Below, one piece after another: positions 1 through 5,726 of a stretch of DNA of 6,387 bases (position 1 is the first letter of the stretch; the number at the start of each line of letters is the position of its first letter). A program made the translations under genes and the position numbers. The notes beneath the pieces were generated by a model. That model did no database searches. It worked only from the letters and a program-made list of their open reading frames with translations, and was not told where the DNA came from. Source of the DNA: Nitrospirota bacterium (GTDB lineage: Bacteria > Nitrospirota > Nitrospiria > Nitrospirales > UBA8639); assembly GCA_020348185.1 (NCBI GenBank), contig CP070743.1:2205901-2212287 (forward strand), read 5' to 3'.

Positions 1-71
1 TCGTATCCCACCCTCTTTCATTTTGCAGACTAGAGGATTTCTGAGTTCCACACTTCGATAGGATGTTTCTG

Positions 72-122
72 TGTCCTTCCTTAGACATAGGTAACACAAT
101 ATTCCGGAGACATGGGTAACAC
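72..122 (+). repeat. Left terminal inverted repeat of the IS (two nested subrepeats)
   Basis: The outer subrepeat is at 84-97 (GACATAGGTAACAC) and the inner one at 109-122 (GACATGGGTAACAC), one mismatch apart and 25 bp in period. The same paired arrangement is inverted at the right end. Paired sites like these are candidate transposase-binding sites, which is inference from their symmetry at the two ends. Confidence 0.75.
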
Positions 123-157
123 TTTATCAACTAACATGGAGTGACGGAGGTGCCGTC

Positions 158-1330
158 ATGCCATGGAAAGCGAGTGTACTCATGAACGAAAGAATTAGGT
201 TTATATCCAGATTGTTGGAAGGAGAAAAGATGGCCGAATTATGCCGAGAATTCGGCATTTCCCGAAAAACAGGGTATAAGTTCTGGAATCGGTACCAGGA
301 AAATGAGCTGTATGCGTTAAACGACCGGATTCGAAGGCCTTATCGCTTCGCCAATCAACTCCCCGAACAAATCACACAACACATTCTTAAGATTAAGCGG
401 CAACGGCCATCCTGGGGAGCTCCTAAGATTCAAGAATTACTCAAACGGAAATATCCTGAGATTCATAGCCCTGCCAGGAGCACAATCCATTGTATTCTGG
501 ATCGCCATGGATTGGTGAAACGGCATAAGAAAAGACGGGGTAAGGCTCAAGGCACTCCGTTGCTTGCAACCCAAACCCCCAATGATCTGTGGTGCGCCGA
601 TTACAAAGGAGAGTTCACTTTAACCGATCGCCGTTATTGTTATCCGCTCACCATTACAGACTATGCCAGTCGCTTCATTCTCGCTTGTGAAGCATTAGAG
701 AGCACGTCGACCTCGGGATCGTTCGATGTGTTCGAACGCGCCTTCAAGGAATATGGCTTGCCCAAAGCGATTCGTTCTGACAATGGCCACCCCTTTGCCT
801 CCCCTATGGCGTTGTTTGGGCTGAGCCGGCTTTCAGTATGGTGGTTACGACTGGGAATTTTTGTCGAACGAATCAAGCCAGGCCATCCTCAGCAAAACGG
901 GCGTCACGAACGCATGCATCTTACGCTTAAGCAAGAGGCCACCAGACCCGCCGGGGATAATCTCTTACAGCAACAAGAAAAGTTCGACATCTTTGTCGAT
1001 GAGTTCAATAACGAGAGACCTCATCAAGCATTAGGGATGAAGTTTCCCGCTGAAGTTTACAAGGCCTCTCCTCGAATCTATACGGGAGTTCAAGATATTA
1101 CTTATCCCTTTCACGATAGAACCGTGACGGTCACTCATTGTGGACGCATTTGTATCTCTAAATTAAAAATCAATTTAAGCCAGGTATTTGCGGGACAAGA
1201 TGTCGGATTGAAAGAAGTTCAAGATGGGATCTGGCTGGTAAGCTTTATGGAGTATGATCTGGGGTATTTCGATGAAACAAGCAAGAGGTTTGAGCCTTTG
1301 CCCTACCCCTTTGCTCCAAAGATTGTGTAA
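158..1330 (+). CDS. IS481-family transposase (DDE integrase core)
   Basis: This 390-residue protein catalyses transposition of the surrounding element by DNA strand cleavage and transfer. A helix-turn-helix segment spans about residues 24-46 (AELCREFGISRKTGYKFW). An RNase-H-like rve core follows, with the catalytic triad visible as D148 (LWCADYKG), D208 (IRSDNGHPF) and E251 in the NGRHERMHLTLK motif. The segment GLSRLSVWWLRLGI between D208 and E251 is typical of IS481 members. After the ERPHQALGMKFPAEVY motif (about residues 289-304) there is a beta-rich C-terminal domain of about 85 residues. The ATG at 158 is supported by GGAGG at 146-150 with 7-nt spacing. No frameshift or internal stop is present, so the enzyme looks functional, although the element ends are imperfect. 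Confidence 0.93.
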   Translation: MPWKASVLMNERIRFISRLLEGEKMAELCREFGISRKTGYKFWNRYQENELYALNDRIRRPYRFANQLPEQITQHILKIKRQRPSWGAPKIQELLKRKYPEIHSPARSTIHCILDRHGLVKRHKKRRGKAQGTPLLATQTPNDLWCADYKGEFTLTDRRYCYPLTITDYASRFILACEALESTSTSGSFDVFERAFKEYGLPKAIRSDNGHPFASPMALFGLSRLSVWWLRLGIFVERIKPGHPQQNGRHERMHLTLKQEATRPAGDNLLQQQEKFDIFVDEFNNERPHQALGMKFPAEVYKASPRIYTGVQDITYPFHDRTVTVTHCGRICISKLKINLSQVFAGQDVGLKEVQDGIWLVSFMEYDLGYFDETSKRFEPLPYPFAPKIV

Positions 1331-1377
1331 CCTATGTGTCCGGTATAAAGTGTCACCTATGTCTCCGGAACGGACCA
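1325..1377 (-). repeat. Right terminal inverted repeat of the IS (two nested subrepeats)
   Basis: The subrepeats at 1325-1338 (GTGTAACCTATGTG) and 1350-1363 (GTGTCACCTATGTC) are 25 bp apart, and each is followed by TCCGG. They mirror the left-end pair. The inner copy overlaps the last codons and stop of the transposase gene. Confidence 0.75.
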
Positions 1378-1431
1378 AGAAAGGATGGAGCGGGAAAGGG
1401 GATGTGAACCCCCGACCTTCGCCGTGGCAAG
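1377..1431 (-). repeat. tRNA-Gly 3'-end-like direct repeat, copy 1 (att-like)
   Basis: On the minus strand this reads as the 3' portion of a tRNA-Gly. It has an anticodon-loop-like TTGCCAC, a stem strand GGCGA, a variable loop AGGTC, a GGGGG/CCCCT T-stem with loop TTCACAT, an acceptor strand TTCCCGC, a discriminator T and then CCA. The 5' half is absent: the sequence beyond 1431 does not pair with GGCGA, and no acceptor partner is visible. The normally invariant A58 of the T-loop is C, so it is not a working tRNA. It matches 6068-6122 in the same orientation at 48 of 55 positions. Duplicated 3' ends of tRNA genes are the usual footprint of tyrosine-recombinase integration. Calling it an att site is inference. 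Confidence 0.7.
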
Positions 1432-1515
1432 ATTCGTAAGCTCATTATAAATCAACACCTTCTGGGTTTTCTCGCCACCAAGTAGGCCACACAATTTCAA
1501 TCACTTATGAAGCCC

Positions 1516-1531
1516 GTGGCGATATCGCCAC
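1516..1531. repeat. Perfect 16-nt palindrome
   Basis: GTGGCGAT is followed directly by its reverse complement ATCGCCAC. The symmetry suits binding of a dimeric regulator, but no promoter or gene start can be tied to it, so its role is unknown. Confidence 0.45.
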
Positions 1532-1957
1532 CGCTTGTAGGGACAAGAGAGGGGGCCGTGCTTGCTTCTCAGCTCCATCGGGAGAGCCTGTCCTCAATAG
1601 CCCTGGTGGCCCTTTCCCAGCGACCAACTGCTTCTTGGGCCTACCCGATAAATCCAACCCTGGCGGGCGAGATGGTAAAAGACTCTCTTCCTCCCGCCTC
1701 CCTTACTGCCTTCGTTGCCCAAAAAACCAGTAATTTTTACCGTAAGGGCTGAAAATTTTACAAGGAATTCGGACGGCTCACCGGTAAAACTTTCAAGTTC
1801 GACTGGGTCTCCGGAAAAATGGTCTGACGGACCACCCCCAAAAAGTCATAAATCATCAGCGCTTAGACAAACATTGGAAGGTTTTTTCAGGCTGGCATGA
1901 TATTCGCTCTGTGGTTTGTTTTAGAAAAACTTCACCGCGGCGTCTCGTGGATTCATT

Positions 1958-2032
1958 GGGGCGCTCTTTCCGAATCATTTCGCATTCAAACGAAGGAAAA
2001 GCCAAGGAAAGGAAAGAGCGTCCTTTTTTTTT
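1958..2032 (+). terminator. Strong intrinsic terminator without an obvious upstream gene
   Basis: GCGCTCTTTCC at 1961-1971 pairs with GGAAAGAGCGT at 2011-2021. The stem extends through G1959 and G1960 with C2022 and C2023, giving about 13 base pairs with one G-U wobble. An uninterrupted run of nine T follows at 2024-2032, which sets the direction as plus. The 39-nt loop may contain a small inner stem (TTCG/CGAA at 1979-1982 and 1991-1994). No credible coding region precedes it, so it may end a small RNA or act as an attenuator in the leader of the gene that starts at 2170. Confidence 0.72.
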
Positions 2033-2097
2033 GTGCGGTCCCCGTCCCGACACGCGCCCCCATGGAGGAAGCGAGGTGTTGGCGGTGACTGGCCCGT

Positions 2098-2114
2098 TGG
2101 TGGTGCGACCACCA
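2098..2114 (+). promoter_or_regulatory. Hairpin in the 5' leader of the propeller gene
   Basis: TGGTGGT pairs perfectly with ACCACCA across a GCG loop, about 55 nt before the ATG at 2170. Another possible stem, GCGGG/CCCGC, lies just downstream. No T-tract follows, so this is leader structure rather than a terminator. No function can be assigned. Confidence 0.35.
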
Positions 2115-2155
2115 GGCGGGTCGCGGGGTTCCCGCATTGTTCAATCACGCATCCT

Positions 2156-2164
2156 AAAGGAGGG
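2156..2164 (+). promoter_or_regulatory. Ribosome binding site for ATG at 2170
   Basis: AAAGGAGGG is a near-perfect Shine-Dalgarno sequence. The GGAGG core ends 6 nt before the ATG at 2170, which makes that start strong despite a second possible start at 2308. Confidence 0.75.
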
Positions 2165-2169
2165 TTGAT

Positions 2170-3714
2170 ATGTTTCGTTCACACAAATCCTCGCTGCCAT
2201 CCCTGTGGTCGTGTCTAGTGGGCTTGGCCCTGGTAGGAGCACTGGCGAGGGCCATGAATAATATATTGAGCCGAAATCACAGAATTTCACAAAGTCGGAG
2301 GTGCCCCTTGAGTCAAACAAATAGATCCGCGGGTCGTCTGGGCTGGTTGACGGGCGTGCTGGGGCTCGTGCTTTGGCCCACCGTCGCGCTGGGATTCAAT
2401 AACAATGAGTTGCCCGATGCAGTGTTTGCGAATAAATCTGGGCCGAACCGCGTGTGTATTCAAGAGAGGGAGTTTTTAAAGGAGTGGCAAATCTCCTGTA
2501 GCAATGTCAGTGGGGAAAGCGAATCTCTCGGCGTGGCGGTGGGCGATGTGAACCAGGACGGACACCTTGATGCGGTGTTCGCCAATGGCAGGACACCGAA
2601 CCGGGTATGCCTGGGCGACGGCACGGGGAGCCTGAACAACTGCCATGACGTCAGTTTAGATTCGAACTTTAGCATCCGCGTGGGCTTGGGCGATGTGAAC
2701 GAGGATGGTTACCTGGATGCGGTGTTCGCCAATGACGGGACACCGAACCGGGTATGTCTGGGCGACGGCACGGGAAAGGAGTTTAACTGCCGCGACGTCA
2801 GTACGGATATGAACAATAGTTCGGGCGTGGCCTTGGGCGATGTGAACCAGGACGGACACCTCGATGCGGTGTTTGCGAATTTGCGTATGAACAGGGTGTG
2901 TCTGGGCGACGGCACCGGGAGCCTGAACCACTGCCACGACGTCAGTGCGGACATGAATGCGAGCCTGGGGCTGGCGTTGGGAGACGTGAACAAGGACGGG
3001 AACCTTGATGTGGTGTTCGCCAATGTCGAGAAGGCAGTGAACCGAGTGTGTCTCGGAGATGGTAAGGGGAACCTGGACAACTGCCGCAATGTCAGTGCGG
3101 ATTCGAACGACAGCGTCAATGTGGCGTTGGGGGACGTCAACGTGGATGGGAATTTCGATGCGGTGTTCGCCAATGCCGGGACACCGAACCGGGTATGTCT
3201 GGGCGACGGCACCGGGAACCTGGACAATTGCCGCAATGTCAGTGCGGACATGAATGTGAGCCGCGGCGTGGCGTTGGGGGACGTGAACGCGGACGGAAAC
3301 CTTGATGCGGTTTTTGGGAATGAAGGCCAGAACCGGGTGTGTCTGGGAGATGGCACGGGGAACCTGAATACCTGCCGCGATGTCAGTGGGGACACGAACG
3401 CAGGTGCGGACGTGGCGTTGAGTCGAACGGGTCTGTACTGCGCCTCCCTGGTAGAGACCGTTGACGACCTGATGAGGGAAGTCAATGCCCTCAATGCAGA
3501 CGAGAAAGACAAGACAACCCTGAACGGGATTCTGGGGCGCGCCCAGAGCCGACTAAACAGGGGAGCCTTGCAGCAGTTTCGGAATACAATGAAAATCTTT
3601 ATCTCCCGAGTCATCAGTTTCTCGAATCCCGAGTCCGGCGCGCCTCGTGTCTCGCCCTTTGAAGTGGAAGAGTTGATCTGCGGTGCGGGCAATCTCTTGC
3701 GAGAGGTCCTCTAA
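2170..3714 (+). CDS. Exported FG-GAP/VCBS-like seven-repeat beta-propeller protein
   Basis: This is a 514-residue exported protein, probably surface or periplasmic. The core has seven repeats of 48-51 residues, each beginning near DAVFAN. Each carries NRVCLGDGTG, then a second Cys, then DVS; the first six end in a calcium-loop-like GDVNxDGxLD. Repeats begin at 2416, 2569, 2716, 2863, 3007, 3157 and 3304. This pattern fits an integrin-alpha-like seven-bladed propeller, so binding of a ligand or surface is likely, although no ligand can be named. A helical tail (about residues 420-514, with FISRV and VEELICGAGNLL) resembles the FIMAH type. The N-terminus holds two hydrophobic leaders, residues 8-28 (ending ALARA) and about 57-76 (ending VALG). 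A TTG at 2308 with GGAGGT at 2297-2302 could start a protein bearing only the second leader. Confidence 0.85.
   Translation: MFRSHKSSLPSLWSCLVGLALVGALARAMNNILSRNHRISQSRRCPLSQTNRSAGRLGWLTGVLGLVLWPTVALGFNNNELPDAVFANKSGPNRVCIQEREFLKEWQISCSNVSGESESLGVAVGDVNQDGHLDAVFANGRTPNRVCLGDGTGSLNNCHDVSLDSNFSIRVGLGDVNEDGYLDAVFANDGTPNRVCLGDGTGKEFNCRDVSTDMNNSSGVALGDVNQDGHLDAVFANLRMNRVCLGDGTGSLNHCHDVSADMNASLGLALGDVNKDGNLDVVFANVEKAVNRVCLGDGKGNLDNCRNVSADSNDSVNVALGDVNVDGNFDAVFANAGTPNRVCLGDGTGNLDNCRNVSADMNVSRGVALGDVNADGNLDAVFGNEGQNRVCLGDGTGNLNTCRDVSGDTNAGADVALSRTGLYCASLVETVDDLMREVNALNADEKDKTTLNGILGRAQSRLNRGALQQFRNTMKIFISRVISFSNPESGAPRVSPFEVEELICGAGNLLREVL
2297..2310 (+). promoter_or_regulatory. Second ribosome binding site and TTG start inside the propeller gene
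   Basis: GGAGGT at 2297-2302 sits 5 nt before an in-frame TTG at 2308 (residue 47). From this TTG the protein begins SQTNRSAGRLGWLTG, which is a charged then hydrophobic stretch ending at VALG, a complete signal peptide. This is either the ancestral start or an internal one. Confidence 0.5.
2416..3423 (+). repeat. Tandem 144-153-bp coding repeats (seven units)
   Basis: Unit starts, each at the GAT codon of DAVF, are 2416, 2569, 2716, 2863, 3007, 3157 and 3304. Spacings are 153, 147, 147, 144, 150 and 147 bp. Nucleotide stretches such as CCGGGTATG/TCTGGGCGACGGCAC recur almost unchanged between units, so recent duplication or recombination between units is likely. The first and last units are the most diverged. 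Confidence 0.9.
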
Positions 3715-3840
3715 GTGCCACCACCAGCATCGCTTTGGTCGACTGGCCCCCGAGGGGGATTCCGGACGTCATGGCGATTGCTCCTCATGTCCGACACGGG
3801 GGAGCCGGCTGGCGTCACCAAAAAAATGTTGCTTTTTTGA

Positions 3841-4065
3841 AAGGGAACGGGCGGCTTTATTGCCTGGACCGAATCTCGTAACCATTGTGCCCCCAGAAGG
3901 CGGAACAACCGACGGCCCTTACGGCTACCGCAGGTCTGGGAATTGCTTAGCCTGGTGGACTATAGTTGTAGGTCCGCCCCAGCAGTAGCCCGCTCCGAAA
4001 CCTTTACGGATTTGCAACGGTACATCTATTGGACGGCGACAGAAGTGAGTATTAGAGCTTGGTAG
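3841..4065 (+). pseudogene. Decayed DUF1566 (Lcl C-terminal-like) copy, truncated
   Basis: One reading frame, open from 3841 to a TAG at 4063-4065, translates to a degraded copy of the downstream DUF1566 domain. AWTESRNHCA matches DWVDSGTHCA, RLPQVWELLSLVDYS matches RLPTVRELFSLVDYS, and YWTATE matches YWSATE. The DNA also matches, for example a run of 17 identical bases from TAGCC...TATAG near 3948-3966 apart from a few differences upstream. There is no start codon, signal peptide or ribosome binding site, and the N-terminal part is missing. The TAG falls where the intact protein has Tyr after Ala-Trp. In-frame codons past the stop still read CPQGGD, like FQGGH in the intact copy, and run into the next gene's start. 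Confidence 0.72.
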
Positions 4066-4081
4066 ATAAACGTATGCCCGC

Positions 4082-4088
4082 AAGGAGG
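4082..4088 (+). promoter_or_regulatory. Ribosome binding site of the DUF1566 gene
   Basis: AAGGAGG lies 2 nt before the ATG at 4091 and 5 nt before the ATG at 4094. The spacing favours 4094 as the true start. The site lies in what corresponds to Gln-Gly-Gly codons of the decayed copy. Confidence 0.65.
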
Positions 4089-4090
4089 GG

Positions 4091-4717
4091 ATGATGCATA
4101 AAGTGAAGCCTGTGCTGATTGGACTGATGAGCGTGGTGGTGATGTGTGGGGTGGTGGGCGGGGGGCTATTCCCCCCGACCGAAGCGGGGGGCGAGGAGCG
4201 AAGAACCCAACTGCGAGAGCAGCGCGAAGCCCGTAAGCTGGAAAGGCATCAACGCCGTCGAGGGTTTTTGTTGAACCGGTTAAGTCAGCTTCCCGCTTGC
4301 GGGCCGGGCACGCCAGGCCCCCGGTGGGTCCCGGATCGGCCGGAGACGACCGAGTTTTGCGACAACACCACCGGGTTGTGGTGGGAAAAAACGCCAGATG
4401 GAACACCCCGGGACTGGGTCGATTCAGGGACCCATTGTGCCAACAGGGATCTGGACAACGGTCAGACCTATCGGCTTCCGACCGTCAGGGAATTGTTCAG
4501 CCTGGTGGACTATAGTCAAAGAAACCCAGCACTACCGGTAGACCAACCCTTTGGGAATGTGCAATCGGCCGACTATTGGTCGGCGACGGAGACCGTTGCA
4601 GCTAACGGCTCGAATAGCGCGTGGTACGTGGGCTTCCAAGGTGGCCACGTGCGCAACAACACTAAGAGCACCCCCAACTACGTCTGGTGTGTGCGCGGTT
4701 TGCAGGGTGGGGCTTGA
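4091..4717 (+). CDS. Exported DUF1566 / Lcl C-terminal domain protein
   Basis: This protein has 208 residues, or 207 if it starts at the better-spaced ATG at 4094. A signal peptide (KVKPVLIGLMSVVVMCGVV and on to about residue 31) is followed by a strongly basic, helical linker (about residues 34-66, REQREARKLERHQRRR). The DUF1566 domain, with a C-type-lectin-like fold, covers about residues 85-205: TTGLWWEK, THCANRDLDNGQ, YRLPTVRELFSLVDYS, YWSATE, SAWYVGFQGG and the closing YVWCVRG. Four Cys in the domain region (FCDN, HCAN, WCVR, plus ACGP before it) could form disulfides. The Cys in VVMCG does not fit a lipobox. Domains of this family are often ligand-binding and in some bacteria are targets of diversity-generating retroelements. 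No reverse transcriptase is present here. It follows the decayed copy and may share transcription with the propeller gene. Confidence 0.85.
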   Translation: MMHKVKPVLIGLMSVVVMCGVVGGGLFPPTEAGGEERRTQLREQREARKLERHQRRRGFLLNRLSQLPACGPGTPGPRWVPDRPETTEFCDNTTGLWWEKTPDGTPRDWVDSGTHCANRDLDNGQTYRLPTVRELFSLVDYSQRNPALPVDQPFGNVQSADYWSATETVAANGSNSAWYVGFQGGHVRNNTKSTPNYVWCVRGLQGGA

Positions 4718-4756
4718 TGATTTCGATGATTGGAATGAGTTGATCATTTGGGAGGT

Positions 4757-4778
4757 GCAGGGGGCGTCCGCCCCCTGC
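4757..4778 (+). terminator. GC-rich perfect hairpin between convergent genes
   Basis: GCAGGGGGC pairs with GCCCCCTGC across a GTCC loop, 9 bp, starting 40 nt after the DUF1566 stop. The hairpin lies between two genes that converge (stops at 4717 and 4884), so a role in ending transcription in one or both directions is likely. It is followed by only TT on the plus strand and no T-run on the minus strand, so it is not a textbook intrinsic terminator. Confidence 0.5.
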
Positions 4779-4883
4779 TTCGCCCCTCATGGGTCATGCC
4801 AGCCCCGCGAGGGCCCACCTGACCCACCGCTGCCCCTACTGGCGGGTACCTGACCCTAACCGGTCGCTAGAAGGACATCCTGA

Positions 4884-5681
4884 TTACCATCGGTGGGAAG
4901 AATTGGTCCTTGGCTTCAAGTGCCGACACTTTTTGGGAAGCGTAACCTCTCCCGGATCATCTTTTTTAATTTCGTCAATGACTATCCACTCATCCAACTG
5001 TGGGTCAAAGAGATTTTGAAGACCAAAATGTGGCAGTTTCCACCAATGCTGTGGATCGTCTCGATCAACATAAAAATCCCCTAGCATGAGCGGGAACCGA
5101 ACTGGCGGAATAAGTTTGTTATTCGGAATGATCTGCAACACGACACCTGCCCTAAAATGATGCACATGCCGATCACCTTCTTTTTCCTCTAAAATCTCCG
5201 CCCCTACATAACGCGACATGTGTTTCAGACCCTTGTTCAGCATGTCTCGGGTGAATTCCCCGACCAGAGTGCAACTCCCTGGGTTCGGTATTGGTAAGGG
5301 CCATTTATAGGTAAGAGTGTAAAGGTTGCCGTTATAGATAATGTTTGTAAAATGAACAGCATCCCCCTTTTCCCCAGCTATCATCTGCGTATTCCCATCT
5401 TTTCCATTCCATTTGAACATTACTTCCTGGTGCAGATCCCGAACAATATATCGACCTTTCCAACTAAAATTTTCAGGGAGTTGGGGGGGAGGTGGAGCGT
5501 CTATCGAATGTTCTATGTCTAAATGGGTACTGGCCGTCCCGAGGCGGATTCGGGCAAGTTCGGCTTTTATGGCCTCCAACACCGTCCTTGCGCTGGGTTC
5601 GGGATTTCCAGTGATCTTGAAACTCTGCCCCCACACGGGAGCTGCCATCAACAAAAGTAGAGCACAAATCAATATTTTCAT
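4884..5681 (-). CDS. Exported protein of unknown family
   Basis: I do not recognise this 265-residue protein. The start chosen is the ATG at 5681: AAAGGAAGG (5697-5689) lies 7 nt upstream, and the protein then opens with a clean signal peptide, MKILICALLLLMAAPVWGQ, with cleavage likely near WGQ. An upstream in-frame ATG at 5726 would bury this signal behind 15 charged residues and has no ribosome binding site. The mature part has an initial helix (TVLEAIKAELARI), a proline run (DAPPPPQLP) and then many short beta-like strands (GRYIVRDL, YNGNLYTLTYKW, HHFRAGVVLQII, GDFYVDRDD). That pattern recalls LolA-like or other half-barrel periplasmic proteins, but this is only a resemblance. It converges on the DUF1566 gene and is monocistronic as far as can be seen. 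Confidence 0.82.
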   Translation of the reverse strand: MKILICALLLLMAAPVWGQSFKITGNPEPSARTVLEAIKAELARIRLGTASTHLDIEHSIDAPPPPQLPENFSWKGRYIVRDLHQEVMFKWNGKDGNTQMIAGEKGDAVHFTNIIYNGNLYTLTYKWPLPIPNPGSCTLVGEFTRDMLNKGLKHMSRYVGAEILEEKEGDRHVHHFRAGVVLQIIPNNKLIPPVRFPLMLGDFYVDRDDPQHWWKLPHFGLQNLFDPQLDEWIVIDEIKKDDPGEVTLPKKCRHLKPRTNSSHRW

Positions 5682-5688
5682 GTCGCAA

Positions 5689-5697
5689 CCTTCCTTT
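5689..5697 (-). promoter_or_regulatory. Ribosome binding site that sets the start at 5681
   Basis: On the minus strand AAAGGAAGG ends 7 nt before the ATG at 5681. It decides the start in favour of the signal-peptide Met over the upstream ATG at 5726. Confidence 0.7.
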
Positions 5698-5726
5698 CGG
5701 GGGTTTGTCACCTCACGGCTCCTCAA

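Larger units (their letters stand above)
72..1377 (+). mobile_element. IS481-family insertion sequence, near complete
   Basis: This is a roughly 1.3-kb element with one transposase gene between related inverted ends. The left end, read inward from TGTCC at 72, aligns with the reverse complement of the right end, read from TGGTCC at 1377, if two single-base gaps are allowed. Each end holds two copies of a GACATAGGTNACAC-like word spaced 25 bp apart (84-97 and 109-122 on the left; 1325-1338 and 1350-1363 on the right, inverted). The best continuous match is 102-127 with 1345-1370, 26 bp with two mismatches. I see no convincing target-site duplication, and the tips are imperfect, so the outer limits are uncertain by several bases. 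The right end touches the tRNA-like repeat at 1377. Confidence 0.82.
1432..2169. other. Gene-poor 740-bp stretch ahead of the propeller gene
   Basis: I find no convincing protein gene here. The open frames are short, lack a Shine-Dalgarno sequence, and their translations are low in recognisable pattern (for example the frame at 1507-1752). What is visible is structural: a perfect 16-nt palindrome at 1516-1531, a weak inverted pair TTTTACCG/CGGTAAAA at 1735-1742 and 1782-1789, a strong plus-strand intrinsic terminator at 1958-2032, and a hairpin at 2098-2114. The terminator implies that a transcript is made somewhere in this stretch. Confidence 0.6.

Noticed and set aside
1377..1431. Functional tRNA-Gly gene
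   Set aside because: Only the 3' part is present. The D-arm, the 5' acceptor strand and the 5' anticodon stem are missing, and the T-loop A58 is changed.
1254..1439. Plus-strand open frame ending in GWSGKGDVNPRPSPWQDS
   Set aside because: This kind of sequence is the familiar false translation of the antisense of a tRNA 3' end, and the frame also overlaps the transposase gene. It supports the tRNA reading rather than a protein.
1507..1752. Plus-strand open frame of 81 codons
   Set aside because: No ribosome binding site, no recognisable domain or signal, and composition like non-coding DNA. It starts beside the palindrome by chance.
2416..3423. CRISPR-like array
   Set aside because: The repeats are 144-153 bp, coding, in frame and without unique spacers. 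They are protein repeats.
2709..3692. Minus-strand open frame of 327 codons antisense to the propeller gene
   Set aside because: It is a mirror of the tandem repeats (SPRHTRF recurring with the same period). It has no ribosome binding site, and the sense strand has a clear protein family.
3747..3758. Hairpin CCCCCGAGGGGG after the propeller gene as a terminator
   Set aside because: The stem is short with a tiny loop and no T-run follows. It is too weak to call.
3683..3988. Plus-strand open frame overlapping the propeller stop
   Set aside because: It runs in a different frame through the decayed DUF1566 copy, whose own frame shows the homology. Nothing supports translation of this one.
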